Assembly: GCA_963737365.1 (NCBI GenBank)
Contig: CAVTSD010000001.1
Location: 1,550,001 to 1,614,000 of the forward strand
From: Roseiarcus sp963737365
GTDB lineage: Bacteria; Pseudomonadota; Alphaproteobacteria; Rhizobiales; Beijerinckiaceae
Direction: 5' to 3'
DNA: 64,000 bases
Part shown: in pieces, positions 18,112-28,339 of the stretch
Numbering within the stretch: the first letter of the stretch is position 1
Layout of the letters: each line of letters begins with the position of its first letter
Notes under the pieces: generated by a model
What the model was told of the DNA's origin: nothing
Database searches by the model: none
Seen by the model: only the letters and a program-made list of their open reading frames with translations
Made by a program: the position numbers and the translations under genes

Positions 18112-18326
18112 CGATTGCCCCAGCCCGCGCCCGTCGCCGGTGTTGGCGATTTTAGGCTTGCCCCAGAATATATCCTTAACGCAGAGCCATTTCGATTGAA
18201 ACGAAAATACCGCTCCGCCTCGATTCCCTCAGTTAATATTGGGCTAATCGCCTTGTTCCTGCCGACACGCAGGGCCCAGCCGATCTTCGCTTTCGGGACG
18301 ACAGTGGATTCGGGTATCACCGCCCG

Positions 18327-19640
18327 ATGGCCGAGAATCGCGACCTCACACAAGCGCTGGCCCGGCTCGACGCGCTCACTGACTGGGAGCGTCGACCCCG
18401 GAACGCGATGCGCGTCGGCCTCGAGCCGATGCAGGATCTCGCCGTCCGCCTTGGCGATCCTCAAAAGTCCTTTCGTGCGGTCCACGTCGCCGGCACCAAG
18501 GGCAAGGGGTCGGTTTCGGCATTGATCGAGGCGGCGCTGGCGCATGCCGGCCTGCGTGTCGGCCGCTACGGCTCCCCTCACGTTGAGCGGATCAATGAGC
18601 GGGTCAGCGTTCAGGGACACGATGTCGTCGAGCCCACCCTTGCGCGAGCCTTGAATCAGGCGCTCGACGCCTATGAAGCCGCCCGCTCGGCTGGCACGCC
18701 TGCGGCCAATGCGACCTGGTTCGACCTTCTCACCGCCGCCGCCTTTCTCATTTTCCGCGAAGCCGCGGTCGAGTGGGCGGTGATCGAAGTGGGCTTGGGC
18801 GGGCGACTCGATTCGACCAACATCATCGACGGCGAAATCGCCGTCGTGACCAACATCGCGCTCGAGCATACGGAAATTTTGGGGCACACGCGCGCGGCGA
18901 TCGCGCGAGAGAAGGTCGGGATCCTCAAGCCCGGCGCCGTGCTCGTCACAACCCTCGGGGCCGAGGACGAAGCGGGGCGCGTCGTGCAGGCGCGAGCCGA
19001 CGAGCTCGGCTCGCGGGTCAAGCGCACGCGCGCCGATCCGTCGGCCCCGATCGAACAGGTCAATCTCGCGCTCGCCGCCGCCGTCCTCGGCGAGTTGCGT
19101 CGTAAAGGCGTGAGCGGGCGCTCCGGCGAGCCGGTCGGCGCGACCCTGCTCGACAGCGCCACGCGCGCCGCCGCGCGCCTTCCCGGGCGGATGGAGCGCT
19201 TCGATGTTGAAATCGGGGTCCGGCGCTTGCCTGTCGTCATGGACGGCGCGCATGTGCCGTTCAACATCGGCGCCGTCCTGCGCGATCTTGGCCACATAAC
19301 CGACCTGTCCGGTCCGTGCGTAGCGATCGTCGCGCTCGCCGCCGACAAGGACGCCGAGGGTTTCGTGACTGAACTCGCCCGGCGCGCCTCGACCGCTATC
19401 TTCTGCGATGTGCCGGGGTCAAGCCGAGCCCGCTCGCCGGTCGAGCTCAAGGCGCTCGCGGAGTCGCTAGGCCTCATTAGCGAGGTCGAGCCGGATGCAA
19501 AGCGAGCCCTGGAGCGCGGGCTCGAACTGGCGCGTGAGGCCAGCGCCTGGCTCCTGATCACCGGCTCGCTCTACCTCGTCGGGGCGCTCAGGCCCGCGAT
19601 CGGCGAGGCGGCCGTCCGCCGCCACGGGCAGTCCGACTGA
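18327..19640 (+). CDS. folC: Bifunctional folylpolyglutamate/dihydrofolate synthase
   Basis: 437 residues of the Mur-ligase-like FolC family, which adds glutamate to dihydropteroate and folates with ATP. The ATP loop VHVAGTKGKGSVSALIEAAL, the RYGSPHVERINERV segment, the metal/substrate region AVVTNIALEHTEILGHTRAA, and the carbamylated-lysine region EKVGILKPGA are present. Cytoplasmic. Its stop overlaps the recQ start by one base (TGATG), so the two are co-translated. Confidence 0.9.
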   Translation: MAENRDLTQALARLDALTDWERRPRNAMRVGLEPMQDLAVRLGDPQKSFRAVHVAGTKGKGSVSALIEAALAHAGLRVGRYGSPHVERINERVSVQGHDVVEPTLARALNQALDAYEAARSAGTPAANATWFDLLTAAAFLIFREAAVEWAVIEVGLGGRLDSTNIIDGEIAVVTNIALEHTEILGHTRAAIAREKVGILKPGAVLVTTLGAEDEAGRVVQARADELGSRVKRTRADPSAPIEQVNLALAAAVLGELRRKGVSGRSGEPVGATLLDSATRAAARLPGRMERFDVEIGVRRLPVVMDGAHVPFNIGAVLRDLGHITDLSGPCVAIVALAADKDAEGFVTELARRASTAIFCDVPGSSRARSPVELKALAESLGLISEVEPDAKRALERGLELAREASAWLLITGSLYLVGALRPAIGEAAVRRHGQSD

Positions 19641-21457
19641 TGGCGCCTGATCCGGCGCTCATGACGAAGGCGCGGTCGGCTTTGTCGACCGTCTTCGGCT
19701 TCGCGGACTTTCGGCCCGGCCAGGAGGACGTCCTCGCCGCCACCTTCGCGGGCGAGGACGTGCTCGCGGTCATGCCGACGGGCAGCGGCAAGTCGCTTCT
19801 CTTCCAGCTCCCTGCCATCGTCCGCGGCGGCTTGACCCTTGTGGTCTCGCCGCTGATCGCGCTGATGCGCGACCAGGTGGCGCAATTGCGCGAGGCCGGA
19901 GTCGAGGCGGCGAGCCTCAATTCCTCCTCCGATCCCGACGAACGGCGAGAGATCGCGCGCGGTCTCGACGAGCGTTCGCTGAGGCTTCTCTATATCGCGC
20001 CCGAGCGACTGCTGCGCGACGACACGATCGCCGCCTTGAGGAAGGCCAAGGTCGATCTTCTCGCCATCGACGAGGCGCATTGCGTCTCGCAATGGGGCCA
20101 CGATTTCCGACCGGAATATCTGCGCCTGCGCGAGGTCGCGGAAGCGCTCCCCGGCGTCCAGATGATCGCGGTGACCGCGACCGCGGACGAGCCGACGAGG
20201 GACGAAATCGCCGCGAAGCTGTTCGTCCGCCGTCCCAGGGTTTTCGTGCGCTCGTTCGATCGCCCGAACCTGTTTCTGGCCATGCGGCCGAAAGCGGACG
20301 CCACCCGCCAGCTCCTGGACAGGCTCGACGCGCACCGGGGCGAAACCGGCATCGTCTATTGCTCGTCACGGCGCCGGACGGAGGAGCTCGCGGCGGAATT
20401 CACGCGCGCCGGCCGGCGCGCGCTCCCCTATCACGCCGGGCTCGATCATGAGGTACGCGCGCGCAATCAGGACGCTTTTCAACGCGAGGACGATTGCATC
20501 GTCTGCGCGACCGTCGCCTTCGGCATGGGGATCGACAAGCCTGACGTCCGCTTCGTCTTTCACGCCGACATGCCCTCGTCGATCGAAGCCTATTATCAGG
20601 AGATCGGCCGCGCCGGCCGCGACGGCCTGCCCGCCGACACGTTCACGCTCTATAGCGCGGGCGACATCGAGCTCAGGCGGCGCCAGATCCTCGACAGCGC
20701 GGCGCCCGAGGAGCGCAAGCGCGTCGAGACGATGAAGCTCGATGATCTCGTCGCGCTCTGCGAAACGGCCCGCTGCCGCCGCCAGACGCTTCTTTCCATG
20801 TTCGGCGAGGATTCGGCCCCGTGCGGGCATTGCGACGTCTGCCAGGGCGGGGTCCGGCTGATCGACGGGCGGGTCGAGGCGCAAAAGGCGATGTCGGCCA
20901 TTCTGCGCACCTCGGGCCGGTTCTTTTTCGGCCACCTCGCGAATATTCTGTCGGGCAAGGCCACCGAGACGGTGCTGCGCCACGGCCACGAGACGCTGAA
21001 AACCTTCGGCGCAGGCAAGGATCGCGCGCCCGCCGAGTGGCGCGGCGTGCTCAGGCAATTGCAATCAGGCGGCCTGATCGGGCGCGACGGGGAGGACCGC
21101 GACCGGCTGATGATCACCGAAGAGGGCAGGCGGGTGCTGCGCGGCGATATCCCCTTCGCCTTGCGAGAGGATGTGGTGAACCCGAAAGCGCGGCGACGCC
21201 GCGTCGCCGAGGCCGTCGCAGCGGGGGACGCGGATGCGGATCTTCTCGCTGCGCTCAAGGCTCTGCGCGGCGCGATCGCTACGGCCCAGAAGCAACCGGC
21301 CTATGTCATTTTCCCCGATCGGACGCTCATCGAAATCGCCAAGCGGCGGCCCAGCAGCCTCGACGAACTGGCCGGCGTTCACGGCGTCGGCGCGGTCAAG
21401 CTGGAAAAGTACGGGCCGGCCTTTCTGGCCGTGATCCGTGAGCCTCGCGGGGCCTGA
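19640..21457 (+). CDS. recQ: ATP-dependent DNA helicase RecQ
   Basis: 605 residues with the full RecQ layout. Helicase motifs: MPTGSGKSLLFQLPA (Walker A), LAIDEAHCVSQWGHDFRPEY (DEAH plus aromatic-rich loop), and YYQEIGRAGRDG (motif VI). The zinc-binding region has Cys residues in LCETARCRRQTLL and CGHCDVC. A winged helix follows, then a single C-terminal HRDC domain ending HGVGAVKLEKYGPAFLAVI. It unwinds DNA in recombination and fork repair. Coupled to folC. Slightly shorter than the E. coli protein. Confidence 0.95.
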   Translation: MAPDPALMTKARSALSTVFGFADFRPGQEDVLAATFAGEDVLAVMPTGSGKSLLFQLPAIVRGGLTLVVSPLIALMRDQVAQLREAGVEAASLNSSSDPDERREIARGLDERSLRLLYIAPERLLRDDTIAALRKAKVDLLAIDEAHCVSQWGHDFRPEYLRLREVAEALPGVQMIAVTATADEPTRDEIAAKLFVRRPRVFVRSFDRPNLFLAMRPKADATRQLLDRLDAHRGETGIVYCSSRRRTEELAAEFTRAGRRALPYHAGLDHEVRARNQDAFQREDDCIVCATVAFGMGIDKPDVRFVFHADMPSSIEAYYQEIGRAGRDGLPADTFTLYSAGDIELRRRQILDSAAPEERKRVETMKLDDLVALCETARCRRQTLLSMFGEDSAPCGHCDVCQGGVRLIDGRVEAQKAMSAILRTSGRFFFGHLANILSGKATETVLRHGHETLKTFGAGKDRAPAEWRGVLRQLQSGGLIGRDGEDRDRLMITEEGRRVLRGDIPFALREDVVNPKARRRRVAEAVAAGDADADLLAALKALRGAIATAQKQPAYVIFPDRTLIEIAKRRPSSLDELAGVHGVGAVKLEKYGPAFLAVIREPRGA

Positions 21458-21495
21458 ACCGGCCTAGGGTCAAAACCTAGTCAGCCTGGCCGGTT
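21457..21495 (+). terminator. Terminator-like inverted repeat after recQ
   Basis: AACCGGCC (21457-21464) pairs with GGCCGGTT (21488-21495), and inside it CTAGG pairs with CCTAG around an A-rich loop, giving a bulged stem that begins at the recQ stop. It is followed by TTC rather than a long T-run. It most likely ends the folC-recQ message. Confidence 0.5.
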
Positions 21496-21749
21496 TCGAC
21501 GTCAACCGGACATTTGAATGACGGTCTATCGGTTCGGTCCGAGCGGTTGGACGACCGTTCAATGGTCGCATAGGCACCAAAAGACTAACGGCCACCACCC
21601 CGTCATCTGTTCTGCCTACAATTATTGTGTTTGACTTAATCCAATACTGACAATTCGTGTGTCAACGTGTGGTCTGTTGATAATCGAGGGGCCGATGCAT
21701 TCGCATTCTAGGCTATCCATATCGATAACTTTGCAGAAAAGCTCCGCCA

Positions 21750-23945
21750 ATGAGCCCTTACATATTTCAGCCGACTACAACGGATCAGTTCTTTGATTGG
21801 AGCGATCCGACGATATGGATCGGCGGCGCCATACCCGATGTCCCTAGCGCCGAAGTTGTCATTCAAGCCGGGGCGCCGAGCGGCGGAATAACGGAAACTT
21901 CATTCATCTCTATCGCATCCGATGAGAGCTACTCAGTCGATTCGGTTCAACTTGCGTCCGACTTTCTGACCATCGATGGCGATTTAACGGTCGCCGCGGA
22001 TTTCGCCATCCAAGCAGGTGGCGCGATCGACATGGAAGGAGGGACGCTTGACGTCGGCACTCTGGAAAACGACGGGAGCGACATCCAGGGTTATGGCCAA
22101 CTCACAGCAACAGGCGTGCTGACCAATAGTTCTGAAATCGCTGGTGAAGACCTTACGCTGACGCTGGGCGGCCTTGTCAACAGCGGAACCCTTGCAGCGG
22201 TGTTTGGAAACTTAGTCGTCCTAGTCCCGTCCGGATTCGCGCAATTTTCTGATGGAAGCTTGACGGGCGGCTCATACATAGCCGGATACGCTGGGAATAC
22301 CGCCGCAAATTCGAATACGCTCTACTTCGATATCGGCGGTGTTGTCACGACAGACGGCGCCGCCATGACGCTCAACAGCGGAGGCGCGATCGATTCGTTC
22401 GACAGCGCAAGTTGGAGCTGGGTCCCCATCCAATCTACATTGAATCTGGTCTCTGCGGCTGGCAGCCTGTCGCTGGCTGGTCAATCCTACGATTGGGAAA
22501 CGCCGCTCACCGTCGCCGGCGCGTTGTCGTTGTTGGGCGGCGCGGCTGAATTTAACGGGCCGGAGCTGGTTGTAGACCCAGGCGGCATTGTCAACGGGGC
22601 CGGGATCATCGAGGGCCCGGTCGCCAATTCCGGCGCCGTTTTAGCTGGCTTGCCCCTAGACCCTGTTTCCGGAAGCGGGGGTGGCACGCTGGACATTCAG
22701 AGCTCGGTCAGTGGTGCCGGGACGATCGAGATCAACCCGACCTCGACACTCGAGCTAGCCGGCCCGGATTCAAACGACATTTCTTTCGCCGATGGCACAG
22801 GCACTTTGCAACTTGACGACCCCTCCGCCGTTAGCGGGACGATCACGCTCGGCGGGCTCGGTGACCAAATCATTCTGGAAGGCGTTTCTTACGCTTCCGT
22901 GACCGGATACGCATATGCCGGCAGCGCCGCAGGAGGAGCGCTGACCATATACGCCGCCGGCACGGCGTATACTCTCAGTCTCGCCGGCGACTACGACAGC
23001 TCATCATTCGCTTTGTCCGCGGTCACAAATCTCGATGCTTCGAATGCTGTTGCGGGCACTAGGATCGAGGCTTTCGGGAGTTTCAGTACCACCCCACAGG
23101 ACGATTTCCTCGGCAATGGCACATCAGATGTTCTACTGCAGAACGGCAGCACTGTTGTCGACTGGATTCTGAAGAACGGGGAATATGCAAGTGTAAATAT
23201 TCTGAGCACTGCCGCCGCCGGCTGGAGCGTGGTCGGCACGGGGGATTTCACTGGCAACGGCACGTCTGATGTTTTGCTGCAGAACGGCGGAACAGTCGTC
23301 GACTGGCTGATGAACAATGGCGTCTATCAGGGCGGTAACGTTTTGGGCTACGCAACCGGCTATAAAGTTGTCGGCACAGGGGACTTCACGGGTAACGGCG
23401 TTTCCGATGTTTTGCTGCAGAACGGTGGCACCGTCATCGAGTGGCTGATGAACAACGGTGTCTATCAGAGCGGCAGCGTTTTGGGCAGCGCATCCGGCTA
23501 TAACGTTGTCTGTACGGGAGATTTCGCTGGAAACGGCACCGACGACGTTCTGTTGCAAAATGGCGGCACGGTCGTCGATTGGATCATGCAGGACGGCAAG
23601 TATGTGAGCGGCAACGTCTTGAGCATAGGCGGGGCAGCCGGCTGGACGGTGGTCGGCACGGGTGACTTTACCGGCAATGACACGGATGACGTTCTGCTGC
23701 AGAAAGGTAACACGGTCGTCGATTGGATCATGCAGGACGGCAAATATGCGAGCGGCAACGTCGTCTCAAACAATACCGACGGGTTTAGCGTCGTTGGCAC
23801 AGGTGACTATAATGGCGATGGCACGTCCGATATTCTGCTTCAGAAGGGCGGAACCGTCGTTGATTGGATTATGAAGGACGGTGCCTATCAGAGCGGCAAT
23901 GTCCTCACCACCGCGGCATCCGGTTGGACCGTTGCTCATAGCTGA
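21750..23945 (+). CDS. Large secreted protein with C-terminal FG-GAP/VCBS-like repeats
   Basis: 731 acidic, Gly/Ser/Asn-rich residues with very few Cys and Lys. It lacks a classical signal peptide. The N-terminal half (about 1-430) is a beta-rich region with autotransporter/adhesin character (SGGTLDIQSSVSGAGTIEIN, STLELAG). The C-terminal third holds six repeats of about 47 residues, each with D-[FY]-x-G-[ND]-x-x-[ST]-D-[VI]-LLQ and VVDW[IL]M. The Asp/Asn-rich turns look calcium-binding. Such proteins usually leave by type I secretion; no exporter is nearby. Monocistronic, with an AT-rich upstream region. Confidence 0.75.
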   Translation: MSPYIFQPTTTDQFFDWSDPTIWIGGAIPDVPSAEVVIQAGAPSGGITETSFISIASDESYSVDSVQLASDFLTIDGDLTVAADFAIQAGGAIDMEGGTLDVGTLENDGSDIQGYGQLTATGVLTNSSEIAGEDLTLTLGGLVNSGTLAAVFGNLVVLVPSGFAQFSDGSLTGGSYIAGYAGNTAANSNTLYFDIGGVVTTDGAAMTLNSGGAIDSFDSASWSWVPIQSTLNLVSAAGSLSLAGQSYDWETPLTVAGALSLLGGAAEFNGPELVVDPGGIVNGAGIIEGPVANSGAVLAGLPLDPVSGSGGGTLDIQSSVSGAGTIEINPTSTLELAGPDSNDISFADGTGTLQLDDPSAVSGTITLGGLGDQIILEGVSYASVTGYAYAGSAAGGALTIYAAGTAYTLSLAGDYDSSSFALSAVTNLDASNAVAGTRIEAFGSFSTTPQDDFLGNGTSDVLLQNGSTVVDWILKNGEYASVNILSTAAAGWSVVGTGDFTGNGTSDVLLQNGGTVVDWLMNNGVYQGGNVLGYATGYKVVGTGDFTGNGVSDVLLQNGGTVIEWLMNNGVYQSGSVLGSASGYNVVCTGDFAGNGTDDVLLQNGGTVVDWIMQDGKYVSGNVLSIGGAAGWTVVGTGDFTGNDTDDVLLQKGNTVVDWIMQDGKYASGNVVSNNTDGFSVVGTGDYNGDGTSDILLQKGGTVVDWIMKDGAYQSGNVLTTAASGWTVAHS
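23100..23940 (+). repeat. Six in-gene tandem repeats of about 140 bp
   Basis: The coding repeats of the secreted protein are also visible as DNA, with recurring GATGTTTTGCTGCAGAACGG and GTCGTCGACTGG-like blocks spaced about 140 bp apart. Units 2-5 are closest to one another; the first and last are more diverged. Such repeats can expand, contract or mis-assemble. Confidence 0.85.
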
Positions 23946-24337
23946 CGTGAATAGGACTGATTTCCCAGGTCGGTTGCCAGGTGCGGACAACCGCGTTCGC
24001 GCAGCCGTGGATGGGAGACAACGCCAACTTTGGTTCGTCTCTAGACGTCTCCTATAGCCGCACTTGGCGTACAACCACTGCGTCCGCGTGACCGCTCTTG
24101 GCGCCTTCGGCCTAAGACCACTTTCTTGCGCTTCCCGCTCGTTCATAGGGACGACCTGAAGGAAGAGGAAAGGTTGATATCACCTGTTCGCCGGGCCATT
24201 GGGGAACGCTCGCTGTTTGCGCGAAGCAGCCGTCCGCGTATTGGGTTTTGACCCTCATCCGCCGGGGTTGCCGCAGCCCGCTCGCCTCACTATAGCTGCG
24301 CCGCTTAATCTTAACCCCAACCGAAAGGCGCCAGTCC
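23946..24337. other. Gene-free 392-bp stretch
   Basis: No protein-like frame, RNA gene or clear terminator is seen. It must contain the promoter of the aminotransferase gene; only its GAAAGG ribosome-binding site near 24323 is recognisable. Confidence 0.5.
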
Positions 24338-25540
<1,203 letters not shown>

Positions 25541-25611
25541 GCAGTCCTTCCCTTCAGCGCGGCGCGGGATCTTTCTAAATTGACCCCGCCCGCCATTTCG
25601 AGGGCATGCGG

Positions 25612-25690
25612 AGCAATCCAGCGGAACGTAGGACGCCCTTAGGGCCCCTGGATTGCTTCGTCGCTTCACTTCTCGCAATGACGACAATGT
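25612..25690. repeat. REP-like palindromic element
   Basis: AGCAATCCAG (25612-25621) and CTGGATTGCT (25648-25657) form a perfect 10-bp inverted repeat, followed by TCGTCGCTTCACTTCTCGCA-like sequence. The word set (CTGGATTGCTTCGTCGCTTC) is widespread between genes of rhizobia and relatives as short mobile palindromes. It overlaps the decayed end of the vapC remnant. Confidence 0.75.
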
Positions 25691-25703
25691 GAGCCGCGCG
25701 GCC

Positions 25704-25959
25704 TCACGCCACCTCGACGCGCCCGAATGCCTGGCGCCGAAGCGAGCCGTCTGTCTCGCGTCAGAAGCGGCGCGCCGAGCGCCTCGGCGAGGGCGACATA
25801 GGCCGCATCGTACGCGGTGAGGTTTTGCCGCAAGTCCCATATCCGTAGCGCGAGCGCGTCATGCGCCCAACGCTGCAAGCGAAATGCGGCGAGATCGTCG
25901 AGCGCCTCGCGCGCCCGTTGGGCTGCGCCGCGCTGAGGTGTCCCGTCCTGTGACGACGG
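25704..25959 (-). pseudogene. vapC toxin remnant (PIN domain, N-terminus lost)
   Basis: The minus strand reads AREALDDLAAFRLQRWAHDA, then LTAYDAAYVALAEALGAPLL and TRDRRLASAPG, the characteristic C-terminal half of VapC PIN-domain RNases, with the Asp residues of TAYDAAY and LTRD retained. Upstream the frame hits a TGA (25960-25962) before the first catalytic Asp, so roughly 45 residues are missing, and no vapB antitoxin follows. After APGIRA the frame slips: the usual RVEVA-stop ending lies one frame over (stop at 25704-25706). This is a dead toxin gene next to a REP element. Confidence 0.7.
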
Positions 25960-26036
25960 TCACAGCGTTCCTGGCGTCGAGCCCCTACTCAAGGCTGCGA
26001 AGGCAAGACGTTGTGTCATCTGGTGGAGCGGAGGCG

Positions 26037-26333
26037 ATGAGTCACGAGGTGTCCTCGGTTCGTGCGTTCATGGAACGCCACGGGGTCCGCGACGCATCGT
26101 CCCGTCGCGCCGCACGAATCGCGCGGGAGAAGGAAATGGCCGCGCTTTGCCGATGTCGCGCGTCCCGATGGGCGGATGCGATGCGAGAGGGTCTCGATCC
26201 CGACATTGCTCGTTTCATCCGCGATCAGGCGGCAGCGTGGCGCTTGCTGGCGAGCAGCTACGCTCGTTCCGCGAGAGACGACTTGACTAAGTGCGAGGCC
26301 AGCCACGAGGCGCACGGCTTCAGCGTTATATAA
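26037..26333 (+). CDS. Small hypothetical protein
   Basis: 98 residues from ATG 26037, preceded by GGAG and GGAGG. The protein (MSHEVSSVRAFMERHGVRDA, later IARFIRDQAAAWRLLASSYA) is basic, helical and without membrane segments. No family is recognised. An upstream extension of the frame to 25884 would overlap the vapC remnant and is not favoured. Low confidence. Confidence 0.35.
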   Translation: MSHEVSSVRAFMERHGVRDASSRRAARIAREKEMAALCRCRASRWADAMREGLDPDIARFIRDQAAAWRLLASSYARSARDDLTKCEASHEAHGFSVI

Positions 26334-26364
26334 AGGGCGCCAACGCGCGCGATGGCGGCCCGAA

Positions 26365-27324
26365 TCACCCGGCCGCCAGTTGCTGCTCAAGCTGGTCGAG
26401 CACCTGGTAGCACGGCAGCACCTGCGCGACGCTCGCGTTGGGTTCGCGGCCCTCGCGGATCGCGGCGAAGAACTCGCGGTCCTGCAATTCGATGCCGTTC
26501 ATGCTGACGTCGACATGGGCGACGTCGATTGTCTCGTCCTTGCCGGTGAAGAGATCGTCGTAGCGGGCGATGTAGGTCGCGGTGTCGCCGATGTAGCGGA
26601 AGAAGGTGCCGAGCGGCCCCTCGTTGTTGAACGACAGCGACAACGTGCAGATCGCGCCGTTTTCGGCTTTCAGTTGGATGCTCATATCCATCGCGATGCC
26701 GAGCGTCGGGTGGATCGGTCCCTGCAGCGCGTTGGCCTTCACGATCGGCGAGCGGCACTGGTAGGCGAAGAGATCGACGGTGTGCGCGGCGTGATGCCAG
26801 AGCAGGTGATCGGTCCAGGAGCGCGGCTGGCCGAGCGCGTTCATATTCGTGCGGCGGAAGAAAAAGGTCTGCACGTCCATCTGCTGGATATGGAATTCGC
26901 CATCAAGGATACGCTTGCGCACGAACTGATGGCTCGGGTTGAAGCGGCGGGTATGGCCGACCATGGCGACGAGCCCGGTCTCTTGCTGCGCGGCGACGAC
27001 CGCCTCCGCGTCTGTCAAACTGTCGGCGAGCGGAATCTCGATCTGCACATGCTTGCCGGCGTTGAGGCACTGAAGCGCCTGCTCGGCGTGCATTTGCGTC
27101 GGCGTCGCCAGGATGACCGCATCGAGCCCCGGCAGCTTAAGGGTCTCCCTAAGATCGGTCGTGACATGCCCGACGCCATATTTCGCCGCCGCTTCTTTTG
27201 TCTTGGCGAGCTCGCGACCGATGAGCGAGATCGTCTCGACCCCGTCGATCAGCTTGATCGCGTCGAGGTGTCTGAGGCCAAAGGCGCCGGCGCCGGCGAG
27301 CGCGACTTTGAGGTTGGGCGCCAT
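26365..27324 (-). CDS. ligC: 4-carboxy-2-hydroxymuconate-6-semialdehyde dehydrogenase
   Basis: 319-residue Gfo/Idh/MocA oxidoreductase. The Rossmann loop (VALAGAGAFGLRHLDAI), GKHVQIEIPLADSLTDAEAV and the distinctive VQTFFFRRTNMNALGQPRSW and WHHAAHTVDLFAYQ match LigC, which oxidises the protocatechuate ring-cleavage product to 2-pyrone-4,6-dicarboxylate with NAD(P). It is last in the ligK-I-A-B-C operon, separated from ligB by 151 bp that hold a palindromic repeat. Assignment rests on sequence pattern and on the other lig genes. Confidence 0.92.
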   Translation of the reverse strand: MAPNLKVALAGAGAFGLRHLDAIKLIDGVETISLIGRELAKTKEAAAKYGVGHVTTDLRETLKLPGLDAVILATPTQMHAEQALQCLNAGKHVQIEIPLADSLTDAEAVVAAQQETGLVAMVGHTRRFNPSHQFVRKRILDGEFHIQQMDVQTFFFRRTNMNALGQPRSWTDHLLWHHAAHTVDLFAYQCRSPIVKANALQGPIHPTLGIAMDMSIQLKAENGAICTLSLSFNNEGPLGTFFRYIGDTATYIARYDDLFTGKDETIDVAHVDVSMNGIELQDREFFAAIREGREPNASVAQVLPCYQVLDQLEQQLAAG

Positions 27325-27340
27325 TGAAATGAACTCCTTC

Positions 27341-27466
27341 GGCCTCGTCCTGAGGAGCGGCGCTGAAGACGGCGCGTCTCGAAGGACATTTTGAGCTATC
27401 TCAAACGCCTGCGGTCACTGGATCATCCTTCGAGACGCCCGCTTTGCGGGCTCCTCGGATGAAGCC
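27341..27466. repeat. Palindromic (REP/BIME-like) element between ligB and ligC
   Basis: GCGTCTCGAAGGA (27374-27386) and TCCTTCGAGACGC (27426-27438) form a perfect 13-bp inverted repeat. Next to the right arm GCCCGC-TTT-GCGGGC makes a small hairpin (27437-27451), and CTCCTCGGATGA-type words flank it. Such Bradyrhizobium/Rhodopseudomonas-type intergenic palindromes can stabilise mRNA ends or attenuate transcription, here possibly lowering ligC relative to ligAB. Confidence 0.75.
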
Positions 27467-27475
27467 TGTGGCGCG

Positions 27476-28336
27476 TCAGGCCGCATTCTCCAATATGAGG
27501 TGCCCAACAGCCGTGTTGGACGCCGGCACGTGATAGAAGCGGTGCGCGACCGTTGGCTTTGCGCCACCGGTGACGACATCCGCCATCGCCCCCCGCGCAA
27601 CCAGCCACATCACAAGCTCGATGCCTTCTGATCCCGCCTCGCGGACATATTCGATATTGGGCGTCTTCGACAGGCCGATGGGATCATCGATCAGGCGGTC
27701 GAGGAATGCGTTGTCCCACTCTTTGTTTATGAGGCCGGCGCGCGGGCCCTGGAGCTGATGGCTCATGCCGCCTGTGCCCCAGATGTGCACATTGATGTCT
27801 TCGGGATAGCTCATGACCGCGCGCCCGATCGCCCGGCCGAGCGCCAGGCAACGGGCGCCCGAGGGCACGGGGTGCTGCACGACATTGACCGCGAACGGAA
27901 TGATCTTGCACGGCCATTCCTTGACTTCGCCGAAGACGCAGGAGAGCGGCACGGTGAGGCCATGGTCGACGTCGATCTCGTTGACCATGGTCAAGTCGAA
28001 ATCCTGCTGGATCACTTCCGAGGCGATGTGCGAGGCGAGCTCCGGGTCGCCAATGACGGTCGGCACTGGGCGCGCGCCATAGCCTTCGTCCGCGGGATTG
28101 AATTCCGGCCCGGTCATGATCGCGAAGGTCGGGATCATCGCAAGAGAGAAGGCTGTCGCGTGATCGTTGTAGACGGCGACAATCACGTCGGGCTTGTGCG
28201 CCTTCATCCATTGCTTGTCGAAATCGTATCCGCCGAAGACCGGCTTCCAATAGTCTTCCTTGGTCTTGCCGAGGTCGAAGGCGGCGCCGACGGCTGGGAT
28301 GTGTGAGGTGTACAGCGAGGCGGTGATGCGGGCCAT
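27476..28336 (-). CDS. ligB: Protocatechuate 4,5-dioxygenase beta subunit
   Basis: 286 residues, extradiol dioxygenase class III, the iron-bearing catalytic subunit that opens protocatechuate between C4 and C5. The start MARITASLYTSHIPAVGAAF contains the first iron His, NDHATAF the second region, EIDVDHGLTVPL the active-site His, and NVHIWGTGGMSHQLQGPRAG the C-terminal signature. It follows ligA by 3 bp, so LigA and LigB are made together for the heterotetramer. Cytoplasmic. Confidence 0.96.
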   Translation of the reverse strand: MARITASLYTSHIPAVGAAFDLGKTKEDYWKPVFGGYDFDKQWMKAHKPDVIVAVYNDHATAFSLAMIPTFAIMTGPEFNPADEGYGARPVPTVIGDPELASHIASEVIQQDFDLTMVNEIDVDHGLTVPLSCVFGEVKEWPCKIIPFAVNVVQHPVPSGARCLALGRAIGRAVMSYPEDINVHIWGTGGMSHQLQGPRAGLINKEWDNAFLDRLIDDPIGLSKTPNIEYVREAGSEGIELVMWLVARGAMADVVTGGAKPTVAHRFYHVPASNTAVGHLILENAA

Positions 28337-28339
28337 GGG

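Noticed and set aside
17703..19295. Minus-strand frame of 530 residues
   Set aside because: Antisense shadow of folC and the lipoprotein gene; long antisense frames are expected at this GC content.
23100..23940. Spaced repeats as a CRISPR array
   Set aside because: The repeats are about 140 bp, in frame and coding, without 20-50 bp repeat/spacer alternation.
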